From Candidatus Cloacimonadota bacterium (GTDB taxonomy: Bacteria; Cloacimonadota; Cloacimonadia; Cloacimonadales; Cloacimonadaceae): a stretch of 51,844 bases of DNA. The DNA is taken from assembly GCA_029561955.1 (NCBI GenBank), contig JAKQWO010000075.1:1-51844 (forward strand). The letters are read 5' to 3'. The position numbers were made by a program, and so were the translations under genes. Below are positions 7,542 to 17,500 of this stretch, piece after piece; the first letter of the stretch is position 1; each line of letters starts with the position of its first letter. Under the pieces are notes generated by a model. It had not been told where the DNA came from. It searched no databases and was given only the letters and a program-made list of their open reading frames with translations.

Positions 7542-9395
7542 TTAGTTAACGAAAAACCACTTCAGGGAAGCGTGCAGAGAGAACGGGATGGCCATCTGGC
7601 CAAAGATGTAGTTATAGCCCAAGTTGCGGGCTAAAGCCTCGATCTCAAATGCTTTGCTGATGCGCACTCCCAAGCGTGCATCGGCGATCAGGGCAAAGCC
7701 GGCGTTTTCTGTGGGCTGGTAGAGTGTTTTGTAATCCGTGTGAAAGAGATACGACAGAGCCAGGTAGATGCTGTTGTCATGCCCCAGATCCCGGCTCAAC
7801 TTCAGCTCTCCGAAGCCTTTCAAGCTGGGTGTGTTGCGCATTTGCTCATCTGCTTGCATGTAGAGCAGGTTTTGCATCAGGTGCAGCTTGGCTATCCTGA
7901 TGTCCCAGTTCAGCTTTGCGCCCAGTCCTAAATAATAAGGTGTAAAGCTCTGCTCAGCTTGAAGCCAAATCTGGCGGTATTCCTTCTGGCCGGCTCTCAG
8001 GGATAGCTTGAGGCTGCTGAAGAAGGTGTCTATCTGCAGCCATTTGTCTTCATTAGAGACGATCTCAGCGTTGTCCAACAAGCCGCTGGGATTGAAGATG
8101 TCGCTCACTTGAGCTGGAATACGGGCTTTTGACCAGGTCCTTTCCCAGCCTCCGGAAAGCTTAATCCTTTGCCAAGCATGGCCTAAGGAGGCTTTTGTGT
8201 TTGCGTCTTTGAGGTCAAAAAGATCGGTCTGCAGTCTCGCTTCCCAGCCAGCGGGATTAAATCTCCATGCCAGACTGCCTTTGTCTTTAAAATCAGGCTG
8301 CGTGGGGAAGGTGTAGTCGCTCTTATTCCAGAGGTGAAGCCAGCTTGCATCCAGTTCATGGTTGCCGAATTGCAGCGTTTTTTGAGCTTTGGCTTGGTAG
8401 TTCAGGCTTTTCACTTGGGCGGGGAAGAAGGTGGATTTAAGAGCTTCTCTGCTTCTGAAAAAGGAAAGATTGAGCCATTTGTTGGCCAGTTCAGCCCAAG
8501 TATATTCACCCCGACGCTGGATGGTGAAGATAGACGCTAGAGGATAGGCGGACTTCAAGGTAAGCGAAGAGAGGTCTTGATCAAAGGAGGCGTATTCCAG
8601 ATTGAGGTTAACCGGGCCTAAAGGCAGGTTAAGCTGATGCCGCATGGAAGTTTCGGCGTTGTTGCGGCTTAGCCAATCGCCGTTTGCCACCTGAAGACCC
8701 AGCGCATAGGACATTCCCTTTCTGCCCAAGAGGTGATTTTTGGCCAATCGAAAGATGGCAAAGCGGCTCTCATATTCGCCCATTCCCGCATGAATGCTGC
8801 TGAAAAGAGGCTCGTAAGGATATGATCCAGCATCTGAGGCCAGGCTCATACTCTGCTGCCAGGTAAGCGGCACGTAGGGCTCAATCGCCGTGGAAGCCAG
8901 CTCAAAGCCGCGGTGAAAGACCTGCTGCGAATCGGTCGTCAGTCCAACGGCACTGGTAACGGTCTTGTAGAGTAAGACTTGCGAAGCCATGGGATCCAGC
9001 CAATCTTCCAAAGGCTTGGTGCTGCCATCCGCTTCCCTCTGCTTAATGATCCATTCATCGATCAGCTCTCTCAGTTCAGCCGTAGAAAGCGGTGACTCAT
9101 CCACTTGGACATAAACAATGGGCACTTTGATCTCTATCTTGCTGGGCTGCAGTTGGTCTTCCGGTAGGAGTTTCTGGAGTTCATGTTCAAAGAGATACTC
9201 GTCCGCATAACCTTTAAGCTGCTCAGGCTCTACTGTTTGAATCAGATAGGAGCCATCCTGATAAAGCTGGATCTGAATGGTGAGCTCGGCCGCCTCGACG
9301 CCCTCATAGGTGGGTATTTCGATGGAAGGGATAGCTTGGGCAAATGCGCTTAAAGCAAGCAGCAATAATAGGATACATAGATGTCTTTTTAGCAT
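7542..9395 (-). CDS. Putative outer-membrane beta-barrel protein, unrecognised family
   Basis: A 617-residue exported protein. The start at 9395 has TAGGAG 9 nt upstream and gives a clean signal peptide ('LCILLLLLALSAFAQA'); an ATG 24 nt further up lacks a ribosome site. Residues ~22-150 form a periplasmic-type region with acidic stretches. From ~200 onward the sequence alternates polar and hydrophobic/aromatic residues with short turns, as in transmembrane beta-strands, and it ends 'SLHASLKWFFVN' in the manner of barrel proteins. No TonB box or plug domain was seen. I do not recognise the family. It lies 10 nt downstream of the epimerase gene and is likely co-transcribed with it. Confidence 0.6.
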   Translation of the reverse strand: MLKRHLCILLLLLALSAFAQAIPSIEIPTYEGVEAAELTIQIQLYQDGSYLIQTVEPEQLKGYADEYLFEHELQKLLPEDQLQPSKIEIKVPIVYVQVDESPLSTAELRELIDEWIIKQREADGSTKPLEDWLDPMASQVLLYKTVTSAVGLTTDSQQVFHRGFELASTAIEPYVPLTWQQSMSLASDAGSYPYEPLFSSIHAGMGEYESRFAIFRLAKNHLLGRKGMSYALGLQVANGDWLSRNNAETSMRHQLNLPLGPVNLNLEYASFDQDLSSLTLKSAYPLASIFTIQRRGEYTWAELANKWLNLSFFRSREALKSTFFPAQVKSLNYQAKAQKTLQFGNHELDASWLHLWNKSDYTFPTQPDFKDKGSLAWRFNPAGWEARLQTDLFDLKDANTKASLGHAWQRIKLSGGWERTWSKARIPAQVSDIFNPSGLLDNAEIVSNEDKWLQIDTFFSSLKLSLRAGQKEYRQIWLQAEQSFTPYYLGLGAKLNWDIRIAKLHLMQNLLYMQADEQMRNTPSLKGFGELKLSRDLGHDNSIYLALSYLFHTDYKTLYQPTENAGFALIADARLGVRISKAFEIEALARNLGYNYIFGQMAIPFSLHASLKWFFVN

Positions 9396-9405
9396 TGAAA
9401 AGCTC

Positions 9406-10374
9406 CTAAAGCCAGCCATATCTGCGATACCAGAGGCAGGTTTTATCCAGCAAATCTTGCAGATCGCCGCTCGGTTTCCAGCCCAGAAGGCGCACAGCTT
9501 TGGCGCAGGTGCAGTTCCAGTGAGGCGCAGTAAGCTCCAGATACTTTTGCCGGTTGATAAGGCCGGTTTTGCCGCTCACATTCTGCCATAGTTCACCACC
9601 CACAAACACCGTATTGGCCAGTAACTTGGGCACTCTGATGTGGATGGACTTTCTGCCCACTGCCTTGGCAATGGCATCAGAAATCTCTCTTTGGGTGTAG
9701 CTCTGCCCATCGGAGGCAAAGAAGGTCTCGCCATAGGCAACCGGATTGCAGAGGCAAAGCTTGATTAGATCGCAGAGTTGATCCACATGGATCATGTTGA
9801 TGAGCTGCTGATCGCTGCCCATTCCCAGGCAGAGACCCTTATCCGCCGCCTTGAAGAGCGCCAAGAAGTCCTTGTCTCCTTCGCCATAGACCGGCACAGG
9901 GCGCAGGATGGTGTAGGGAACTTTGCAGCTCCTTTGGATCATCTTTTCTGCCCAAAGCTTGCTCTTGCCATACCAATTCACGGGTGCGCTGGGGTAGTCT
10001 TCATCGATGGCTTCTCCATTAGGTGATGGGGCAGAGGCGGCTTGAGAGCTGATGTAGATAAAGTGTTTGAGCTTGCTTTGATTGACTGCATCGACTACCC
10101 TGCGGGTGATGCCCAGATTGGCTTCTAACATTTCTTCCAGTGTGAGGGTGCGGACTTTGCCGGCGTTGTGGATGAGCACGTCACAATCCTGGACAACGTT
10201 GAGGAGGGAATCTGGCTGGCTGTAATCTACCACACGGATCACAGCATCCGAGCGCAAGAGCTGCAGATTGGCTCCTTCACGTAGGATGGCAATGGTCTGC
10301 GTATTTGCATCAGACAGGCGGAAGGCGAGTCTGCTGCCTAAAAAGCCGTTGGCTCCGGTGATTGCGATTTTCAT
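9406..10374 (-). CDS. NAD(P)-dependent epimerase/dehydratase (extended SDR)
   Basis: A 322-residue extended short-chain dehydrogenase/reductase. The Rossmann motif is 'TGANGFLGS' (residues 6-14), the catalytic Tyr/Lys are in 'WYGKSK' (Y135, K139), with the active-site Ser in 'YISSQAA' (~109-110) and 'ILRPVPVYGEGD' after it. This group acts on nucleotide sugars, sterols or isoprenoid derivatives; the substrate is unclear. The ribosome site is the purine-rich GGAAAGAG. It is the first protein gene after tRNA-Pro and tRNA-Val and is followed by the outer-membrane protein gene after 10 nt. Confidence 0.88.
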   Translation of the reverse strand: MKIAITGANGFLGSRLAFRLSDANTQTIAILREGANLQLLRSDAVIRVVDYSQPDSLLNVVQDCDVLIHNAGKVRTLTLEEMLEANLGITRRVVDAVNQSKLKHFIYISSQAASAPSPNGEAIDEDYPSAPVNWYGKSKLWAEKMIQRSCKVPYTILRPVPVYGEGDKDFLALFKAADKGLCLGMGSDQQLINMIHVDQLCDLIKLCLCNPVAYGETFFASDGQSYTQREISDAIAKAVGRKSIHIRVPKLLANTVFVGGELWQNVSGKTGLINRQKYLELTAPHWNCTCAKAVRLLGWKPSGDLQDLLDKTCLWYRRYGWL

Positions 10375-10400
10375 TTATCTCTTTCCAGGATTTATCAAGG

Positions 10401-10476
10401 TGGTGGGCGCTAAGGGACTTGAACCCCTGACATCTTGCGTGTAAAGCAAGCGCTCTGCCAACTGAGCTAAGCGCCC
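10401..10476 (-). tRNA. tRNA-Val (anticodon TAC)
   Basis: A 76-nt cloverleaf on the minus strand with CCA encoded at 10403-10401. The acceptor GGGCGCT pairs with AGCGCCC. The anticodon loop TTTACAC gives TAC within TTGCT/GCAAG... pairing, and the T loop is TTCAAGT. It lies 21 nt downstream of tRNA-Pro(TGG), so the pair probably form one transcript. Confidence 0.96.
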
Positions 10477-10496
10477 ACGGATGTTTAAAACTTGAA

Positions 10497-10575
<79 letters not shown>

Positions 10576-10671
10576 AGTGTGATGAACCAAAGAAAAACGA
10601 GGGGCAAATATGTCAAGTGAATTGAGCGAAAATCTCTCATAGACAGCTTTTCAGGCTCCCCAAGCTCCAGC

Positions 10672-12459
10672 TCACTTCTTCAGGTGATCATGCAGGAACT
10701 CGTGATATTCCTTATTGTTGAATACCAGCTCGTCGTGGCTGCCCTGGTGGCAATTTCCCGCAGAGTCTATAAAGAGGATTTGATCCACATAGCGCAAGGT
10801 GGAAAGCCGGTGTGAGATTACGATGGCGGCAATTCCAGCGTAGTTTGCATTGATATCCTGCCAGAGCTTTTCCTCATTTTCGGCGTCCAGGCTGGCGGTA
10901 ATATCGTCCAGAATCAGCAGTTGAGGTCGCTTGATCAATGCTCTGGCGATGGTGACGCGCTGTTTCTGTCCACCTGAGATGCCATAGCCTCTGGAGCCGA
11001 CCATGGTCTGGTCACCTTCGGGGAAGTCGGCTATTTCGCTCGTTAGTTGCGCACTCTTCACCGCCAGATCGTATTCAGCTTCATCCACAGAATCTACGGT
11101 AAAGCAGATGTTCTCTTTGATGGTTCCGCCAAAGAGCACCGCTTCCTGAGGCACATAGGCCAAAGCCTCTCGCAGCGAGGGAATGTGTATTTCTTCCAGC
11201 GGGATGTCGTTGATCAGAATCTTGCCGGAATCCTTCTCCAAGAGCCCTAAGATCAGGTTGATCAGAGTGCTTTTCCCGCTGCCTGTAGCGCCTAAGATGA
11301 GCAGCTTTTTCCCTGCTTCCATGTGCAGATCACAGTCGTTGATCACCTTATGGTCGCTATCATCATAGGTGAAGCTCACTTTCTCAAGCTTCAGGGAGTC
11401 AAAGTGTTGCAGCTCTCTGGTGCCCTGCTGGCGCGAGTGCATGGTGGGGAAGGCTTTCATGTCTTCCAGGCGGTCAATATTCACAAAGGCTTGCTTACCT
11501 GAGTTGAAGAGCTGAGGCAAATCCAGCAGCGGATAGATCATCATGTTGAGGTAACTGTAGAAGAGATAGAAGGTTCCCACGCTGATCTCGCCCTTGACCG
11601 CCATGTAGCCGCCCACGAGGATAACGCCGATCTGGGCGATGTAGTCTATATAGTGATAGGTCAGATCAATCACGGCGTTGAGTTTCACCACGCTCATTTC
11701 CGTCTTGAACCGCTTTGCTAAGGCATCATCGAAAAAGCGCTTATACTTTTCTTCGCTGACAAAGGCTTTCACGATGCGGATGCCGGAGAAGCTCATCTCC
11801 AGTTGGCTGTTGATGTCGCTGATGGCTTTTTGGTTGCGATTAAAGAAGGTGTAAAGCTTGTCTTGAGTGAAGTAAAACACCAGCATCATCAAGGGTAGCG
11901 GTGCGATGGAAAACAGGGTGAGCTTGACGTTTACCTTGAACATGACGACCAGGCTGAAGAGGATGAGGGAGCCGGAGTTTACCGCCCTGAAGATGCCGGA
12001 GCAGAGGAACCACGAGATGCCTGGGTAGACCGAAAGATCGTCTGTGAGCCGGGTGACGATGTCTCCGGTGCGATACTTTTGGAAAAAGCGATAATCCTTG
12101 TCTGCGACTGCGGTAAAATACTTCATGCGCAGGTAGTGCTCGAAACGGATGTTTATCCAACCACGGAAGGCAGGATAAAAGCCATTGATAATCTGCGCCA
12201 CACCCAGAGCCAGAAAGGTGTAAATGATATTGTTGATCGCCACCATGGGCTGAGGGTAATTGGGGTCAGACAGGATGTCCTTGAGCGTGTCGATCAGCTT
12301 GCGATACATCATCGGGAAAGCGATGGAAACGGCTGAGTTGCCCAAGGTAAACAGGATCATTAGAATGAGGAACCAACGCTGGGTATACCACTGACGGATT
12401 ATCCAGGCGATATGTGGGTTGATGCGTTTGAGGAGGGGTCTGAAGAGCTTTTTACACAT
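10672..12459 (-). CDS. ABC exporter half-transporter, subunit with degenerate Walker B (Asp for Glu)
   Basis: A 595-residue fused transmembrane/ATPase protein of the ABCB/MsbA type. Six membrane segments occupy residues ~20-310 and the ATPase domain ~345-590. Walker A is 'GATGSGKST' near 390, the signature is the canonical 'ISGGQKQR' near 492, and Walker B ends 'LILDDITASLD' near 515-525 where the catalytic Glu is replaced by Asp. The partner gene has the complementary defects, so the two should pair as a heterodimer with one active and one degenerate ATP site. The ATG at 12459 overlaps the partner's stop by 8 nt and has GGGGAG upstream; the ATG at 12474 has none. Substrate unknown. Confidence 0.9.
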   Translation of the reverse strand: MCKKLFRPLLKRINPHIAWIIRQWYTQRWFLILMILFTLGNSAVSIAFPMMYRKLIDTLKDILSDPNYPQPMVAINNIIYTFLALGVAQIINGFYPAFRGWINIRFEHYLRMKYFTAVADKDYRFFQKYRTGDIVTRLTDDLSVYPGISWFLCSGIFRAVNSGSLILFSLVVMFKVNVKLTLFSIAPLPLMMLVFYFTQDKLYTFFNRNQKAISDINSQLEMSFSGIRIVKAFVSEEKYKRFFDDALAKRFKTEMSVVKLNAVIDLTYHYIDYIAQIGVILVGGYMAVKGEISVGTFYLFYSYLNMMIYPLLDLPQLFNSGKQAFVNIDRLEDMKAFPTMHSRQQGTRELQHFDSLKLEKVSFTYDDSDHKVINDCDLHMEAGKKLLILGATGSGKSTLINLILGLLEKDSGKILINDIPLEEIHIPSLREALAYVPQEAVLFGGTIKENICFTVDSVDEAEYDLAVKSAQLTSEIADFPEGDQTMVGSRGYGISGGQKQRVTIARALIKRPQLLILDDITASLDAENEEKLWQDINANYAGIAAIVISHRLSTLRYVDQILFIDSAGNCHQGSHDELVFNNKEYHEFLHDHLKK

Positions 12460-14215
12460 CTTTGCGCTCCCCATCTGGCATCTGCAGCTCCACCAAGTGC
12501 TTATACTGAGGTAGAGAAAGTATCAGCTCCTGATGTGTGCCTCTACCTATGATCTTGCCTTCTTCAAAAAAGAGTATCTCATCTGCATCCAATACAGAAG
12601 TGAGCCTGTGCGCTACCACGAGGGCACTGCGTCCTTCAAAGATCATATCCATGCCGCGCTGGATACGTGCTTCGGTCTGAGGATCGATGGAAGCCGTAGC
12701 CTCGTCCATGATGATCAATTCTGCATCAAAAGCCAAAGCACGGGCAAAGCTGATGAGCTGCTTTTCGCCTTGCGACACATTCTGACCCCGCTCGGCCAGG
12801 ACGCTATGCAGGCCCTCCTCCTGCTTTTCGATCAGATCATGCAGTTGCACGATGTCTATGGCTTGCCGCACCTTAGCTTCGGTGATCAGATCGTTGTAGA
12901 CCCTCACGTTTTCCAGGATGCTGCCAGGGAAGAGGTAAATATCCTGCAGGATGAGGCCAATCTTGCGTCGCCACGCCCTGAAATCCATCTCATCCAGCGG
13001 CTTACCGTCTATGGTGATGCGACCTCTGTTCAGGGGATAAAAGCCGCACAAGAGGTTCACGGTGGTAGTCTTACCGCTTCCGGAAGAGCCCACCAGAGCC
13101 ACCTTTTTGCCTTTGGGCAGCGTGAAACTCACATCCTGCAGCACCCAATCCTCGTCCTGATAGGCAAACCACACATTTTCAAAGCGTATCTCCCGCTCAA
13201 AGACGGGGAGCTCCGTGCCGGTGAAGACATCATCTTCGGTGCTGAGCTCAGTGAGGTCAAGGATGCGGCGCAGTGATACAAAGGAACGCTGGATCTGCAT
13301 CACATGCTCCGAGATTTGCATCAAGGGCCACACCAATCTGGAGACGTATTGAGTAAAGATGATCAGCGTGCCCAAAGTGGCTGTGCCGGCGATGATCTTC
13401 GGCGCTGATAGATAGATAATGATTACGATGAATCCAGCGTGGTAGACAAAGTTAAATAAGCTCTGAGAGCCATATTCGGTGAAGCCGGTGCGGGTCTCCA
13501 GCTTGTATTTGTCATATGATGAGCGGCGCAGAAAGTCTATCACCTTGCTCTGGCGGTTCAGGGCTTGCACCATCTGCATCCCCTGCACGAAGTCCGTGAT
13601 ATTGGCGGTGATAACGGCATATTTCTCACGGATTTTGCGGTAAAACTTGGCCAGATAGCGGATCAAAAGGAAGTAGCCAACCGCACCTACAGCCATCGGC
13701 AGCGTGACCCCAGCCGTTATCTGCCAATCTTTGACCAAAAGCACGATGAAGACACCGATAAAGAAGACCACATTGCCTATCACATGGATGGAAAGGTCTC
13801 CAAAAAGCACCTTGACCCGCTCACTATCGCTCTCCACGCGTGCGATCAGCTCACCCACAGGCCGCTTGTTGAACCATTCAACCGGCAGCTTGAGCAAGTG
13901 GTTGAAAACACGAGCCTTGAACTTGGTGATCACCTTGATGCCAAGCCGCGAAAGCAGCACAATCTGCAGATAGGAAACCAAGCCGGAAGCCAGCACTACC
14001 GCGATAAACAACCCGGCATAGCGGAAGGTCAGGCCCATATCGCCTGCGGGGATGCTCTTGTCCACGATCAACGCCAAGATTAGCGGGTCTACAAGGTAGA
14101 GCGCTGACGTGAACAGCATGGCAAACAAGCCAAAGAGCAGTAAGCCGATGTCATCCTTTATGTAAGGGTAGAGCAGCTTGGTATAATAGCGGAGGTTCTG
14201 CTTTTCTTTCTTCAA
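12452..14215 (-). CDS. ABC exporter half-transporter, subunit with catalytic Glu and deviant signature
   Basis: A 587-residue ABCB-type half-transporter with six membrane segments (~15-310) and an ATPase domain (~335-575). Walker A is 'GSSGSGKTT' near 375, Walker B is 'LIIMDEATASID' near 500 with the catalytic Glu intact, but the signature reads 'VSQGEKQ' instead of LSGGQ. In heterodimeric exporters such as TM287/288 and BmrCD, the subunit with the catalytic Glu carries such a deviant signature while its partner has LSGGQ and an Asp. The start is TTG at 14215 with AGGAA upstream. It is the first gene of the pair, and the stop of this gene lies inside the start region of the second. Confidence 0.9.
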   Translation of the reverse strand: MKKEKQNLRYYTKLLYPYIKDDIGLLLFGLFAMLFTSALYLVDPLILALIVDKSIPAGDMGLTFRYAGLFIAVVLASGLVSYLQIVLLSRLGIKVITKFKARVFNHLLKLPVEWFNKRPVGELIARVESDSERVKVLFGDLSIHVIGNVVFFIGVFIVLLVKDWQITAGVTLPMAVGAVGYFLLIRYLAKFYRKIREKYAVITANITDFVQGMQMVQALNRQSKVIDFLRRSSYDKYKLETRTGFTEYGSQSLFNFVYHAGFIVIIIYLSAPKIIAGTATLGTLIIFTQYVSRLVWPLMQISEHVMQIQRSFVSLRRILDLTELSTEDDVFTGTELPVFEREIRFENVWFAYQDEDWVLQDVSFTLPKGKKVALVGSSGSGKTTTVNLLCGFYPLNRGRITIDGKPLDEMDFRAWRRKIGLILQDIYLFPGSILENVRVYNDLITEAKVRQAIDIVQLHDLIEKQEEGLHSVLAERGQNVSQGEKQLISFARALAFDAELIIMDEATASIDPQTEARIQRGMDMIFEGRSALVVAHRLTSVLDADEILFFEEGKIIGRGTHQELILSLPQYKHLVELQMPDGERKDV

Positions 14216-14312
14216 AATTGTTTCCTATGGTTCTGGTTCAAATATCAGATAGGACAGGCAGCTCAGCAAGCCCCTGTCAGAGGTTTATCAATATCGTTAA
14301 GATCAAATAGAA

Positions 14313-14390
14313 TGGTCGGGATGAGAGGATTCGAACCTCCGACTTCTCGGTCCCGAACCGAGCGCGCTAACCGGACTGCGCTACATCCCG
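14313..14390 (-). tRNA. tRNA-Pro (anticodon CGG)
   Basis: A 78-nt minus-strand cloverleaf with encoded CCA. The acceptor CGGGATG pairs with CATCCCG, the anticodon stem is CTCGG/CCGAG with loop TTCGGGA (anticodon CGG), and the T loop is TTCGAAT. TTGACA lies at 14426-14431 (minus), 36 nt upstream. A GACAGG/CCTGTC hairpin at 14253-14278 lies downstream. Confidence 0.96.
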
Positions 14391-14520
14391 ACAGATTTCG
14401 CCCAGACTTTTGAAAAGCGGGTTTATGTCAAGCACAAGTTTTGTTCCGTGTGGATTTATGGACTGGAATCGGGCTTGACGGCTCTTTGGGAGTGAGGGAG
14501 AGAGGGAGAAGCAAGAAGCG

Positions 14521-14560
14521 AGAGCAAAAACAAGCCCCCGAGCTTTTTACACTCAGGGGC
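14521..14560 (-). terminator. Rho-independent terminator of the 1472-residue secreted-protein gene
   Basis: On the minus strand GCCCCTGAG pairs with CTCGGGGGC (9 pairs, one T-G) around a 9-nt loop, followed by TTGTTTTTGCT. It lies 25 nt after the stop codon. Confidence 0.85.
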
Positions 14561-14584
14561 GGTATTTTCAGGTCACTTGTAAGC

Positions 14585-17500
14585 TTACTTCATCATGATC
14601 ATTTTTCGAGTGCTGCTGTATCTGCCGGCTCTCATTTTGTAGAAGTACACGCCGCTGCATACAGGGCAGTTGTGCTTATCCAAGCCATTCCAGAGCACGG
14701 TGTGGTTTCCGGTTTCTTTGGATTCATCGATCAGGGTGCACACATGCTGCCCCTTGATATTGTAGATATCAATTGTGACCGGGCTCGCTTCCTTCAAGCT
14801 GTAGCTGATCGTGGTTTCAGGATTGAAGGGGTTAGGGTAGTTTCCGTGAAGAGCCGTAGCCGCAACGGGTGTCTGAGGGTCATCGTTATCTGTCGCACTC
14901 ATCAGCGCAAAGTTTACGGTGGTAGTAAGATTTGGGTTTACTATCACATTCTCTACGGTTTGACTGATATAATATGTTGCGGATGCTGTCACCGTGTGCG
15001 TTCCCGCTGGAACCGGCAGACTGTATTGTCCCGCATGATTTGTGGTAGTGAACAAGACGCCGTTGCTAACGGTTGCGCCGACAATGGGGATGTTGAATCT
15101 GGATTTCACTGTACCCATGATGGTCCCTGCAGCGGTATTCGTCTCCAAGATATTTGAGAAACTGGGCAGAGAGAAGAGATCGCCGGCGTAAACAGATTTG
15201 ACCGCCCAACGGTAAACCCCACTGGGAAGCTGATTCCAGTTCGTATCACATATACTAAGGGCGAGGGTCGGCTCCGGAGTCACGATATGCCAAGTGGCTT
15301 CATCTAACATCTGATCAGGATGGAACCTATAAACCATATACCCGATGTGTAACTGAGGGATTGCATCCTCGGACACTGTGTCTGTAACCTGTATATTTAA
15401 CGCCGCTTTAGACCCATTATTCTTTCTCAGAGGTGCTGAGCTGGCATGCTGCCAAGATATTTCCACCGCATCGCCGGCATCATTCAGCACCGCGGTTACC
15501 TCATCTGCCACTCCCATTGGATAAACCGTAATCTGCAGCTCTGCGGTGCGGTTGTTCATGTTAAATGTATCATCAGCCAGTTCCACTTTACCGTAGATGC
15601 TGATTTGGCCTACGGTATTCGGAGTCCAAGGCAACACCACATCCAGGCTCTGCATGCTGTTGATGGGAGGGCCAGCCACGTTAGCCAGCTCCAGATTGCC
15701 CGGTCCCATGAGCTTCACGCTGTAGTTATCTTGAACTGCGGTGCCATTGTTACGGATGCGGACGGTGTAGTTTGAGGTTTTTCCCAATGTAGCTATCGGA
15801 TTGCCGCTGATAGCCAAAGCGCCCAAGTCATTTGCCAACAACTCGTTGCTGTAGAAGAAGCTTGCTTGAGGGATTTTGCCAGTGAGAAAACCTTCGGGAG
15901 GGCTGTAGGGGTCTAAAGTGTTGTTTCCATGACTGCTAACCCGGCGAGCACGGTTGTTGCCCACGGTCTGACACCTGAAGACATCATATACACTGTAGGA
16001 GTCGGTTTCTTCAGGACGATGGAACATCACCGCCAAGTTTCCACCTGTGTGCACAAAAGGCGTTTGGAAATTGATGAGGATGTTGTTTTCACCCATCGGA
16101 TAGTCTATCATGCCATCAAAGACCAAGGTCATCTGGGTAGCAGGGATAAAGCCTGTATTGAGGTTGCTCCGATACGTGCTTCCCAGAAAGATTTGGGTGG
16201 GCTCATTGGGGAGGTCGTCAAAAAACTCGTTATAGATCACCATGGAGCTGATGGTTCCGCTCTGGAAGCCCAGTTCGTCTGCCAGATAAATCGCCTCATA
16301 GAGAGAGCCATGCTTTGAAAACTCCATAGGGAAGGGAGCGACCGTATTGCCAGCCCCGATGGTGATAGTTTCAAGGTTTGCAGGTGCAATGTCTATCCGC
16401 AGGGGCTTTGTCCTGTTGTTTACATCCGTTGCATCGCCGGTCATTTCAACTCTGCCATGAATGCTGTTTTGGCCTACAATGCTGGGCACCCAGGGGATTA
16501 CCACCTCTACGATTTCACCGCTATAGATAGGCGGGCCGTTTACTACTGCAATCTCGACGTTGTGTGTCAACATCAGTTTTACCCGATAGTTAGACTGAGT
16601 ATTGCTGCCGTTATTTCTGATGCGCACGGTGTAGTTTGATGTTTCTCCCAATGTTGGGGCGAGAGGGCCGCTGATGTCAACCGCACAGAGATCGTTGGCG
16701 ATACTCTGAGTAAAATTGAGCATGACATTGGGCATCTTGCCGTCTATAAATCCTATTTCTGAAGGCGTGTTATTGTAACTATGACGCAGATGCCCTCTTT
16801 CGTTGATTTCGGTATATCTAAAGCCGTGATTTTCACTGTTATAACCCATACTTTGTGTCTCAACGGCGATGATCAGATTTGCACCTCTGTAGACAAAGGG
16901 AGTATCCAGATTGAATATCTGCCAGCCCGGGGTGCTGATGAACATGGAACCTTCTTTGACCAGAGTCATACCAGCCACCAAAGCCTGCCAGCTTGAATAT
17001 CTCATGTAGCTGTCATGGGTGTTTTTGACCCAAATCTTGTAGTTAAATGGTTCGTTACCATAAGCGTAGGCGCAGTCCCAAACTATCGACTGCAAGGTGC
17101 CGATGGCATTTATCCGATCCGCCGTGTAAAGCGTGGCAGAGCTTTCCCTGCTACTGCTGATGCCAAAGGGATAAATTTGACTGGCGCTACCATCTCCGAT
17201 CGTAATGGTGCCGGGAGGCGTCACCTCCGCTCTCAAGGTCACATCATAGTTTTGACCTTGATAGACAATGCGCAAGGTGGCAGAGATGAATCCAGGAGTG
17301 GTGCCGGTCAGGACGATGGGGATATTCAGGCTTTCCATAGGACTAAGGGAAACGGGCAGAGTTGCCGGATCAATGGAGAATTCCGCCGCATTTGGCCCGA
17401 AGAAGCTAAAATCACTTGCGGAGAGATTCAAGCTTCCAATGCCAACATTGGAGACTGTCACATCAAGAGGAGTGGGCACGCCGTTGACGGCCAACTCATA

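Noticed and set aside
14441-15157. 238-codon rightward frame
   Set aside because: Lies antisense over the 3' end of the giant secreted-protein gene and through its terminator; the minus-strand frame has clear domains.
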